DNA of 40,726 bases. It comes from a bacterium (GTDB taxonomy: Archaea; Micrarchaeota; Micrarchaeia; Micrarchaeales; CABMGC01). Every line of letters begins with the position of its first letter. Positions within the stretch are counted from its first letter, which is position 1. This document shows, in pieces, positions 1-8,636 of the stretch. Under the pieces are notes generated by a model. That model saw only the letters and a list, made by a program, of their open reading frames with translations. It ran no database searches and was not told where the DNA came from. The translations under genes were made by a program, and so were the position numbers. The stretch spans positions 1 through 40,726 of the forward strand of contig JAKBPE010000009.1 of assembly GCA_021829835.1 (NCBI GenBank). Direction: 5' to 3'.

Positions 1-89
1 AGAGCCTGGTCAAATGCGGCGGACTCAAGATCCGTTGGCTTAGGCCTACGAGAGTTCAATAAACATTTGAACAAATCTCTCTCCCTGCA
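1..89 (+). tRNA. tRNA-Leu(CAA), 5' end truncated by window start, with about 15-nt insertion (intron) in T-loop
   Basis: Anticodon stem gcgga/tccgt around loop CTCAAGA (anticodon CAA, 26-28). Long variable region. T-stem GAGAG (50-54) / CTCTC (77-81) encloses 22 nt instead of 7. Acceptor 3' strand TCCCTGC then A. Confidence 0.85.
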
Positions 90-110
90 CTTACATTCAA
101 AAGTGATAAA

Positions 111-851
111 ATGGCTAAAAAACCCCTCTCCAAAAAAACGACAAAAAAACCAAAGACAACAAAAAAAGAAAACAAATTCCTATCTAAAATAAAGAAAACA
201 AAAATAAAGGACAAAGTAATGTTCGAATTGCCTCATTATCCACAGAGCGATGAGTTTACTAGTTCTGCAGCATCGGCAATGATGGTGTTGAAGTTTCTTA
301 ATGACAGCTTTAAGTTCAAGAAGGAAAATGAATACATGATATGGCAGGAGTCTGTAAACGGAAGTGTCTGGCATGGTTCCAAGTACGGGCTTGCCTTTGC
401 ACTTGCAAAGAGAGGTGCAAAAATAGGGATAATAAGCAATACCAAGGATGAAGGATATGAAAAGAAGATGGCTGTTTATGAGAATGTAAATCTTGATACC
501 CTCGCATCTTCATTCAACGAAATACGCACAAAAGCCCAGGATATAGGCATAGAAGAAGAACATGGCCAGGTAACCATACAGATGATAAAGAAGGCACTTT
601 CAGCCAATACAATACCAATAGTGGTGATAGATGCGAATTCTATAAATTCCTATCTTGAGTCATCTCCACACTGGATAGTTGTAAAAGGATACGATAAAGA
701 TGCTTTCTATATAAATGACCCATACTCGGACAGCACAATAACTATAGACTACAATGTCTTCAAGTCATCACTGGGATATGACAGCGACATGCACATGATA
801 GTCGCAGATGCAAAATTCTTCGATTCGAAAAAGGCAAAAGAGACTAAATAA
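111..851 (+). CDS. Peptidase C39-like family protein, putative catalytic Cys replaced by Ser
   Basis: Motifs LPHYPQSDEFTSSAASAMMVLKFL and HWIVVKGYDKDAFYINDP resemble the C39/C39-like papain fold. Confidence 0.6.
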   Translation: MAKKPLSKKTTKKPKTTKKENKFLSKIKKTKIKDKVMFELPHYPQSDEFTSSAASAMMVLKFLNDSFKFKKENEYMIWQESVNGSVWHGSKYGLAFALAKRGAKIGIISNTKDEGYEKKMAVYENVNLDTLASSFNEIRTKAQDIGIEEEHGQVTIQMIKKALSANTIPIVVIDANSINSYLESSPHWIVVKGYDKDAFYINDPYSDSTITIDYNVFKSSLGYDSDMHMIVADAKFFDSKKAKETK

Positions 852-857
852 ATCAGG

Positions 858-1760
858 CTATCCTTTTTTCAGTATCTTCCCGGAGGCGATTATTCTGGGG
901 GATTTATCCCTTATAAGGATAAATTTATCGGATTCCAGGAGCGCTGCCGGCCTTTCCAGTTTTATCTGGAATAGATTCTCTTCCTTCTTTATTCTACAGC
1001 TTACAACTGAAAAACCGCTCACAAGCGTATAACTTGTATTCTCAATATCAATCCCTTTGCATAAAGGACTCATATAAATTTCTGAAACGAATGAATCTGT
1101 CTTGGGTCTCCCTTTTCTTGAAAGTATGTCTCCCTTTTCTATCTCTTCATGACCTGCTCCTTTTACTGCAAGGCCCACTCTGTCTCCTAGCTTAGCTTCC
1201 TCTGTGTCACTGTCATGTACCTGTATAGACCTGACCAATATCTCTTTCTCTCCGTTAAGCTGAAGGTCGTCATGAACCTTTACTCTTCCAGACCTTACAA
1301 ATCCAAGAAGCACTGTGCCTATGCCTTTCACTGGAAATGCTTTATCCAGATCAATTCTGAGTTCTTCACTATCCGCCTTCCTCTCACCACATACTGATAT
1401 TATCTTTTCTGTAATCATCTTTCTATTACAAAATGAATATTCTCTAAGCACAATGCTTTTAAGGATGCCTGAAATATCATTCTCCTCAGTAAAAATGACC
1501 TTCTTTTCCAGAAGACTCGCCGCTATCACCGCCTCTCCAAAAAGCGAATCAATATTTGCAGTGCTTATCACTACAATGTCAGCAAGCGATACTGCCTCTC
1601 CCACCGCATAAAACTTGCCTGTCGCATCCGAAGGAACCAGAGCCACTATGTCTTCTCCATTCATCTTCCTGTCATAATAAGTTATTCCGTTTTGGCTTCC
1701 CTTCTTTCCTATCTCAGAAGCAAGCGACTCATCATTAGGTACTGCTACTATTATTCCCAA
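858..1760 (-). CDS. EF-Tu/SelB-like protein with degenerate GTPase domain (no P-loop) and beta-barrel domains
   Basis: DKAFPVKGIGTVLLGFVRSGRVKVHDDLQL...VRSIQVHDSDTEEAKLGDRVGLAVKG...IEKGDIL is typical of EF-Tu domain 2. No GxxxxGK in the N-terminal part. Confidence 0.7.
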   Translation of the reverse strand: MGIIVAVPNDESLASEIGKKGSQNGITYYDRKMNGEDIVALVPSDATGKFYAVGEAVSLADIVVISTANIDSLFGEAVIAASLLEKKVIFTEENDISGILKSIVLREYSFCNRKMITEKIISVCGERKADSEELRIDLDKAFPVKGIGTVLLGFVRSGRVKVHDDLQLNGEKEILVRSIQVHDSDTEEAKLGDRVGLAVKGAGHEEIEKGDILSRKGRPKTDSFVSEIYMSPLCKGIDIENTSYTLVSGFSVVSCRIKKEENLFQIKLERPAALLESDKFILIRDKSPRIIASGKILKKG

Positions 1761-2888
1761 TCAATTACCTCCATTTAAAAGTTTTTCATAAAACGATACT
1801 ACGTTAGACGTGGAGAACATCTTCAGGTTTTTAATATCTGGTTTATTATATTCTCCTCTGTTCTTCATTATCCTAATTAACTGCTTAGGTATATTCCCCT
1901 CTTTTTCAACTATGCACATCTTCTTGACCTCTTCAGGCATAGGCGAATATTCAGGAATCACTACACTAGTGCCAAGAGCGATGCTCTCAAGCGCTATAAT
2001 CCCAAGCCCTTCCCTCTCACCCATATGGAGGAGTACCTTCGATTCTGCTATAGTTTTATAAAGGTCCCTCTTATCCTTGAAAAAATGCCTTACTTTTACC
2101 AAATTTCCCAATCTCATCTCATCTATTCTTCTTTCTATATCTTCCTTTTCTATCCCGTCTCCTATCAGGAGTGCTTCAAATTCAAAACCCTCTTTTCTCA
2201 CTGCATCTACTGCAAGAAGCCATTTGTCTATCCTCTTCTCTTTTATGAACCTTCCAGAAAAAATAATCCTGTTTTTTTTCACTCTTGAAGACCTTCTAAT
2301 ATCACTTAAGATCTTGTCCTCAAGCACAGGGGCAAACCTCGAAATCCTTCTCCTTTCTATTCCTAGTCCTTCAAGTCCTCTGGCAGTAATGCTCGAATTT
2401 GCAACATACATTGCCCTTCTAGATCTTATAAGCATATTTGCGTATGCATTTGCAACACTCCCAATTCCAATCCCAAGATAATTCTGCCAATACTTGTGAT
2501 CCCAAACTTCGTCAACTTTGACCACAAGCTTCGCATTCTTTGCCCTGCAATATGCTTTTATGAGCGGCAGATGTAGAATTGGGAAAGCGTTTGTAATTAC
2601 AACATCAAAATCATACTTGAATATTTCTCTGACGTGCAAGGCAAAATAGAGAGCTTCCCTTATTGCTCTTCTGCCATGCTTGTATGCGTCTCTCTCAGTA
2701 ATGGGTTCTCCCAATGCGTGATAATGCACATTCTCATAAAAAAAATCCTCTTTCATGCCTTTCCAACGCATAGTGAAGAAGTCCACATCGTGCTTCTTGG
2801 CCATTTCCCTCGATTCCACATTGAATATCTGCTCCGCTCCACCTCTATGCCATGGATACGGAATATCATAGACAAAGGCAATCTTCAT
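1761..2888 (-). CDS. Glycosyltransferase family 4 (group 1)
   Basis: MKIAFVYDIPYPWHRGGAEQIF at N-terminus; IIFSGRFIKEKRIDKWLLAV; EGLGIIALESIALGTSVV. Confidence 0.85.
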   Translation of the reverse strand: MKIAFVYDIPYPWHRGGAEQIFNVESREMAKKHDVDFFTMRWKGMKEDFFYENVHYHALGEPITERDAYKHGRRAIREALYFALHVREIFKYDFDVVITNAFPILHLPLIKAYCRAKNAKLVVKVDEVWDHKYWQNYLGIGIGSVANAYANMLIRSRRAMYVANSSITARGLEGLGIERRRISRFAPVLEDKILSDIRRSSRVKKNRIIFSGRFIKEKRIDKWLLAVDAVRKEGFEFEALLIGDGIEKEDIERRIDEMRLGNLVKVRHFFKDKRDLYKTIAESKVLLHMGEREGLGIIALESIALGTSVVIPEYSPMPEEVKKMCIVEKEGNIPKQLIRIMKNRGEYNKPDIKNLKMFSTSNVVSFYEKLLNGGN

Positions 2889-3099
2889 GCAGACCAACGT
2901 GCCGCAACCTACTATCTATTGCAGGAAATGCTCATAAACTCTCGGTTTGTTCTACTTAGGGAATTGACATTTACTTTTAATTTAAATTTACCGTTTCGAG
3001 TAGCAGAGATTCATCCAATATATAGAAATATAAAAAAGTTAAGAAATCAAACGAATTTACCATTCGACATCTCAATTAAGCTAGTAGAGCATTATTTCT

Positions 3100-4302
3100 T
3101 CAGAACGTTTTATACTTGCCCAGAGATATATCAAGCGTAAATTCTCCTATATTGTCAAGCATTCCTTCAGCCGTGTAGTTTATCTTATTTCTAATGCTTC
3201 CGAGCTCGCTTCCCTTATCCATTATCACATTTATGTTAAGATTGTGCGGTTCGCTTATTCTCTTTCCTATCTGGCTTAGTATTGATATATCGCATTCTTT
3301 AATCTCAGGATACTCATCAGTTATCTTTCTAGCCATCTCAGTGGCAAGTATGTTGTATATCTTTCCTATATGGTTGACTGGGTTCTTGCCAGCAGCTGCC
3401 TCCAGGCTCATATGCCTGAATGGCGTTATCATCCCATTGACTCTGTTTCCCCTTCCTACCGATCCATCGTCCCCTGCCTCGCAGCTGAGCCCTGTTTTAG
3501 TTATGTATATATCTTCCTTGTCTATCGAGTCTCCAGTGTTTATGTGTACCTTTATCTCTTTGCCGGTGATTCTCTTTGCATTTTCTACTATGTCTCTCTC
3601 CACGCTCTCCTTTGTTTTTACATATTCATCAATACTGCCAATAAACTTCGATACAAATGCTATCGCTATTGTAAGCGTAATGCTCTCCCCGTCTCGCATT
3701 CCCATTACCTTTACATCTTCACCCACTGCAGGAACTCTCTTTTTGTAGTCTCTGCTATTAAGGAACTTCTCTGTTTCAAGCACTACTCTCTCAACATCAG
3801 TAAACGGGGCAAAGCCTATACCGAAAGAAGTATCATTTGCTAATGGGATTTCTTTTCCAGATCTTTCAAAGACTCCAACAAGGTCGCTGCTGCCTTTAGC
3901 TACCATTCCACTGAAATTAACCTCCTCGTCAATATCGAGGAATCTTGTATTGTTTTTTAAGTAATTCCTGGCAACATCCACCGCTATTCCATTGACATCT
4001 ATCTCCTTCCCATTTACCAGCGCGGTTGCTCTTCCAGTGACTATGACTTCAATCTTCTTTGTTATCTCTCCTCCCCCGTAACTGACTTTTGCGGCTCCTC
4101 CTACAATAAGCCCCTTGTCTACATTGTGGTGCATTATTACTCCGGCCTCCTCCATATATCTCCTGCACAATTCCACGCTTGTTGCATCGCATATGCCGTC
4201 TATGAGGCTGTCAGGGTGTCCCAATCCCTTTCTCTCAACATACTCTGTGCTCTGTTCCACTACCGGCTTTATATCTAACTGGTTGATTGTTATGCTTTTC
4301 AT
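3100..4302 (-). CDS. mat: Archaeal-type S-adenosylmethionine synthetase
   Basis: EYVERKGLGHPDSLIDGICD, DKGLIVGGAAKVSYGGGEI, TGLSCEAGDDGSVGRGNRVNGMITPFRHMSLEAAAGKNPVNHIGKIYN are characteristic of archaeal MAT. Confidence 0.96.
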   Translation of the reverse strand: MKSITINQLDIKPVVEQSTEYVERKGLGHPDSLIDGICDATSVELCRRYMEEAGVIMHHNVDKGLIVGGAAKVSYGGGEITKKIEVIVTGRATALVNGKEIDVNGIAVDVARNYLKNNTRFLDIDEEVNFSGMVAKGSSDLVGVFERSGKEIPLANDTSFGIGFAPFTDVERVVLETEKFLNSRDYKKRVPAVGEDVKVMGMRDGESITLTIAIAFVSKFIGSIDEYVKTKESVERDIVENAKRITGKEIKVHINTGDSIDKEDIYITKTGLSCEAGDDGSVGRGNRVNGMITPFRHMSLEAAAGKNPVNHIGKIYNILATEMARKITDEYPEIKECDISILSQIGKRISEPHNLNINVIMDKGSELGSIRNKINYTAEGMLDNIGEFTLDISLGKYKTF

Positions 4303-4378
4303 AAAACACACTTCATACCAATAAAGCTCTGGATATATATAATCATTTTTGCATTAAAAATTACTAATGGTAATTATA

Positions 4379-4972
4379 ATGAACGAGATTGAATCCCTGG
4401 TTTCCATATCCCTCAGGATAAAAAATACAAGGAAGGCAATAGGCATAAGCCAGAAAAAACTGGCAAACATAGCCGGGCTAAGTCAGAGCACAATAGCAAG
4501 GCTGGAGAGCGACATACTGAGCCTTAACCCAAGTTACGAAACCGTATACCGGGTTCTAGATTCCCTTCATAACTTTCAGTCTTCGGAAAAAGAGTCAAGT
4601 ATGGCAGACAAGCCTATAAAATCGGTAATGCATAAAATGGTAATATATGTCTCTCCAAAAGATCCAGTTGGCAAGGCAGTTGGCATAATGAAAGAAAACA
4701 ACTTTACCCAGCTTCCTGTGCTTGACATGAACAAAGCAGTCATTGGGACTATAAACGAAAAACGGTTATTGAAAATAGCAACAGAGAGCCCGAAGAACAT
4801 CTCCAAGCTTACCGTATCTGAGATCCTCGATCCCGCACTCCCTGCTTTCGATGAAAACACCGAGATATACCGTATAAGGCCTGTACTCGAAAACTTCGGA
4901 GCAGTACTGGCAATGCGCGGCAGCAAAGCAACCGGGATAGTTACAATATACGACCTGCTGAAGTTCCTCTAA
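4379..4972 (+). CDS. XRE-type HTH plus paired CBS domains, transcriptional regulator
   Basis: RIKNTRKAIGISQKKLANIAGLSQSTIARLESD (HTH), then VMHKMVIYVSPKDPVGKAVGIMKENNFTQLPVLD (CBS). ORF track start is 4367; ATG at 4379 (MNEIESL) preferred. Confidence 0.85.
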   Translation: MNEIESLVSISLRIKNTRKAIGISQKKLANIAGLSQSTIARLESDILSLNPSYETVYRVLDSLHNFQSSEKESSMADKPIKSVMHKMVIYVSPKDPVGKAVGIMKENNFTQLPVLDMNKAVIGTINEKRLLKIATESPKNISKLTVSEILDPALPAFDENTEIYRIRPVLENFGAVLAMRGSKATGIVTIYDLLKFL

Positions 4973-5002
4973 TCTGCCATACTAAATGGTGAATGTCTTG
5001 AA

Positions 5003-5734
5003 TCAGATTGGTACAGCACCTATGAAATGTCCTATAAGATAACCAGCAAATCCTGCAGCAAGTCCTATTATAAGCATCTGCAAACCGCTCTTCCATAATG
5101 AGCCTACAGTGGTCTTGGCTTCATAATATCCTATCAGGAAGAGCGTAATTCCGCTTACTATTATTGAAGCCAGAATGCCCATATGTATATTTTTATATAG
5201 GAATATGAACGGTATTATAGGCATTATAGAACCGAATATCGTTGACATTATCACTACCAGAAAGCTTCTAAACGGTTCAGATTTCTTTACAGGTGCAAGA
5301 TCAAGCTCAAATGCCATCATAAATTCCAGCCAGGCTCTTGGATTTGATATTATCTTCTCGGTCATGCTTTCAAGCTCCTCTCCCTTGTATCCCCATCTCT
5401 TGAATATATCCCTGACTTCTTCTTTCTCCATCTTTGGAACTTCCTTCATCTCGCGTTTCTCACGCTCAACCTCTTTAAGATACTGTTTCCTTCTTGCAGA
5501 AGTAGAGGTATACGCAACAGCTCCCATCGATATGGATTCAGCTCCCAATGCTGCAAGAGCTCCCACAAACAAAAGTCTTACATCAGAAGTAGCTGCAGAG
5601 ATCCCAAGTATTATCCCAAGAACATTTACAAGCCCGTCTTGGCTTCCAAGAATGAAATTCGAGAGAAATGAATGGCGTACATGTGTCTCACTGTGTTCAT
5701 CCTTTTCATCTTCCAAAAAAATCTTCTCCGACAC
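5003..5734 (-). CDS. VIT1/CCC1 family membrane protein (putative Fe/Mn transporter)
   Basis: NFILGSQDGLVNVLGIILGISAATSDVRLLFVGALAALGAESISMGAVAYTSTSARRKQY; C-terminal TM helices; GTG start. Confidence 0.88.
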   Translation of the reverse strand: MSEKIFLEDEKDEHSETHVRHSFLSNFILGSQDGLVNVLGIILGISAATSDVRLLFVGALAALGAESISMGAVAYTSTSARRKQYLKEVEREKREMKEVPKMEKEEVRDIFKRWGYKGEELESMTEKIISNPRAWLEFMMAFELDLAPVKKSEPFRSFLVVIMSTIFGSIMPIIPFIFLYKNIHMGILASIIVSGITLFLIGYYEAKTTVGSLWKSGLQMLIIGLAAGFAGYLIGHFIGAVPI

Positions 5735-5870
5735 TGCCGTGCATGCGCGGTATATAACTACACATGCAACACAGCGATATCTTAAGACCAGATATGTACA
5801 TCTATGTTTATATACCTAACATAAATAATAATCCTCTATCAAACCCGCTTCAAAATCAGAGTGAAAACAG

Positions 5871-6128
5871 ATGCACAAAAAAGCAAAAACCCACATAAAA
5901 AAGCTTAAACGCTGGCTTGAAATTCTTGCATTTCTTTCTCTGATAGCAGATACTGCCATATCCATATTGACATTTATCTCATTAAAATTTGGAGAGAAAT
6001 ATACGCTAAAAATATTATTCCTGGTAAACTACGTACTCAGCGGCATTGTTGTGGCATCACTGGTATGCTTCATACTGCTTGGTGTATTCATGCACTACGA
6101 CAAGTTCCTGAAACTAATAAACAGATAA
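5871..6128 (+). CDS. Small membrane protein, unknown function
   Basis: 85-aa ORF with two hydrophobic segments. Confidence 0.55.
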   Translation: MHKKAKTHIKKLKRWLEILAFLSLIADTAISILTFISLKFGEKYTLKILFLVNYVLSGIVVASLVCFILLGVFMHYDKFLKLINR

Positions 6129-6162
6129 GAAACAAGATTGTAACAAAACAGGCTCTTCCCTA

Positions 6163-7119
6163 TCAGAACATGTCAAGCGCTGCGAACATCAATGGAAGTA
6201 TTATTGTAGCGTCTCCATCGATTGTAACATACCTGGCTTTTTCCTTGACTTTGCCCCACGATACTGCCTCTGTAAGCCTGGCCCCTGAGAGCCCTCCGTC
6301 GTACTGTGAAGCTGTGGTTATATACACTGCGTAATCAAGCCCCCCTTTGAATTGGTTCCACCATATGGTATGATGTTTGCTTATGCCTCCCCCTACCATG
6401 AGTGCTCCAGTCTTTTTGTTTTCGAATGCTATATCGCTAAGCATAAGCTCATCCCTGAGAAGATTAAGCTTGAAGTCATGGTCCTGCGAAAAGATAGCCA
6501 GCTGGGTACCGAAAGCACCATCTACTATCCCAGGGCAGAAGAGCTTTACATTGTTGAGGTAAGCCTGCCTTATTATTGAGTTATTGTCCTTCATCCTCTT
6601 TCCAAATTCATAAAGAAGCTCGCTTGGACTGTATTCTTTCTTATAATCTTTTGATTTGTACAAGTCGGACATTATCTCCCTGAAGTACTTTTCCACTGTC
6701 AACCCGTATTCCTTGCTCTCTATGAATACATTTCCAAGACGGTATATGCTCATCTCGAATAGCTTGTCATCATTAGCCTCGAAACTGCCCACGCTGTACT
6801 TTCCTCCGTAAGCCCTTGCAAGATCATGATCTAGGGTTCCGCATGTGGTCATTACAGCATCAAAATACTTCATTGAAGCTGATATCATCCCCCTGAGCCC
6901 TGTAGATATTATGTTAGCGGTAAATGAAAAAAAGTTATACGAGTCGCTATCGTTCTTCATTCTCTCTAGGATTTTTATTCCGTCTACCATATGTTGTGCA
7001 GAGAACCCACCAACATCATTCATGGCATCTATGAGTTCCTTCACCCTCATGCCTTTCTTAAGCTTTATCTCCCTGACTTCTCTTGAAAGAAGCTCTTTCT
7101 TGCTGTATTTTTTCTCCAT
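6163..7119 (-). CDS. dys: Deoxyhypusine synthase family protein
   Basis: FSFTANIISTGLRGMISASMKYFDAVMTTCGTLDHDLAR; LMVGGGISKHHTIWWNQFKGGLDYAVYITTASQYDGGLSGARLTEAVSWGKV. Confidence 0.95.
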   Translation of the reverse strand: MEKKYSKKELLSREVREIKLKKGMRVKELIDAMNDVGGFSAQHMVDGIKILERMKNDSDSYNFFSFTANIISTGLRGMISASMKYFDAVMTTCGTLDHDLARAYGGKYSVGSFEANDDKLFEMSIYRLGNVFIESKEYGLTVEKYFREIMSDLYKSKDYKKEYSPSELLYEFGKRMKDNNSIIRQAYLNNVKLFCPGIVDGAFGTQLAIFSQDHDFKLNLLRDELMLSDIAFENKKTGALMVGGGISKHHTIWWNQFKGGLDYAVYITTASQYDGGLSGARLTEAVSWGKVKEKARYVTIDGDATIILPLMFAALDMF

Positions 7120-7127
7120 ATGAAAAC

Positions 7128-7661
7128 CTAAAATTTAAGAATGGAAGTGACCTTATCGTCTCCAAGAAGCGCACGTCCTGCAAGTTCTGATATTTCCACT
7201 ACAAAAAGATATCCCTCAATCAAGCCCCCCAACCTTCCCACGAGCTTTCCCGCAGCTCCGGCAGTTCCTCCTGTAGCAAGAAGATCATCTATTATAACTA
7301 TTTTTGAGCCTTTGGGAAATGAATCCTCATGCATCTCAAGCGCGGCATTGCCATACTCCAGCTGATATTCTTCGCTTATGGCTTTATAGGGTAGCTTCCC
7401 TTTTTTCCTCGCAGGAACAAAACCAAGCCCAAGCGCATATGCGACTGCTGAGCCCATTATGAATCCCCTTGCATCGATTCCGACTATATAATCGGGTTTC
7501 AGCTTCTCTGCTTTATTAGAAAGCTCTTCAATGCATCTTTTAAATGCAGAAGCATCAGAAAGCATCGGGGTTATATCTCTGAATATGATTCCCTTCTTCG
7601 GGTAATCGGGTATGGCTCTTATATACCTTCTAAGATCTATTTCTTCATCTTCAATTTCCAT
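7128..7661 (-). CDS. apt: Adenine phosphoribosyltransferase
   Basis: IPDYPKKGIIFRDITPML, GIDARGFIMGSAVAYALGLGFVPARKKGKLP, PRPP motif VIIDDLLATGGT. Confidence 0.95.
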   Translation of the reverse strand: MEIEDEEIDLRRYIRAIPDYPKKGIIFRDITPMLSDASAFKRCIEELSNKAEKLKPDYIVGIDARGFIMGSAVAYALGLGFVPARKKGKLPYKAISEEYQLEYGNAALEMHEDSFPKGSKIVIIDDLLATGGTAGAAGKLVGRLGGLIEGYLFVVEISELAGRALLGDDKVTSILKF

Positions 7662-7911
7662 TTAAACAGAATATATACTATACTTAAGGTTTTATAATCC
7701 TGCACGGAATCAATACAAAATCCTGAAAAATAGGCTATCTTTAGGATTGACAAACTAAGCCTAAGATTTCGTAGTAAACACAAGTGATTATTTAAATATT
7801 TGTATATATAATTCTTTTAATCCGTATATACTGTCCTTAATGAGAAAGTCTAAAATGAAAATATCAGTATAAATATCAAGCATATATCATAATAAATAAA
7901 AACGTAATCAA

Positions 7912-8610
7912 ATGTCCAATCAAAATTTCCCGAAGACATTGGCTCTCATACCTGACGGGAACAGGAGATGGGCAAGAAAGCACAGGCTTTCAATGCTAAA
8001 GGGCTATGACCTAGGGATCAAGAAATTCATACTATTCAGCGAATGGTGTATGCAGTATGGCATAGACAACATAGCCGTATGGGCATTCTCCACTGAGAAC
8101 TTCATGAGAAATGAAAAAGAGACAAAGACCCTATTCGGGCTTTATAAGAAGGTAGCAAATGACAAGCCCATAATAGCGCGCCTGCATTCAAACAAAACAA
8201 GGTTCAGGGTAATAGGAAACAAGGAGCTCCTGCCTCCAGATCTGCGCAGATCACTTGAAAATTTAGAGAAAGAAACAAGGAAATACAAGGGCAGGATAAT
8301 AAACATGCTAATAGGCTATGGGGGAAAGAACGATATCCTCCATGCAGTAAAGGCCATAGCCAAAAACGTCAAAGATGCAGCCTCTATAAACGAAGCGGTA
8401 ATAAGCAAGTATCTCATATCAAACTCAATACCAAATATAGATCTTGTAATCAGAACATCAGGAGAACAAAGGCTTTCAGGTTTCATGCCATGGCAGACAG
8501 AATACTCGGAGCTCTACTTTTCCAAAAAACTATGGCCAAGTTTCACTAAAAAGGACCTGAAAGCAGCGTTGACTGACTACAGCAATCGCCAGAGGCGCTT
8601 TGGCAAGTAG
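7912..8610 (+). CDS. uppS: cis-Prenyltransferase / undecaprenyl (polyprenyl) diphosphate synthase family
   Basis: LALIPDGNRRWARKH, VWAFSTENFMR, IDLVIRTSGEQRLSGFMPWQTEYSELYFSKKLWP. Confidence 0.95.
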   Translation: MSNQNFPKTLALIPDGNRRWARKHRLSMLKGYDLGIKKFILFSEWCMQYGIDNIAVWAFSTENFMRNEKETKTLFGLYKKVANDKPIIARLHSNKTRFRVIGNKELLPPDLRRSLENLEKETRKYKGRIINMLIGYGGKNDILHAVKAIAKNVKDAASINEAVISKYLISNSIPNIDLVIRTSGEQRLSGFMPWQTEYSELYFSKKLWPSFTKKDLKAALTDYSNRQRRFGK

Positions 8611-8636
8611 TCAGTTCCTTCCACCAGGGATATAGA

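Noticed and set aside
2077-2481. Plus-strand ORFs of 80-170 aa across the glycosyltransferase and mat genes (e.g. 2077-2481, 2634-3140, 3194-3748)
   Set aside because: They are antisense shadows of well-supported minus-strand genes with low-complexity translations.
2898-3099. RNA gene in the gap between mat and the glycosyltransferase
   Set aside because: AT-rich sequence compatible with promoter and 3' UTR; no RNA structure recognised.
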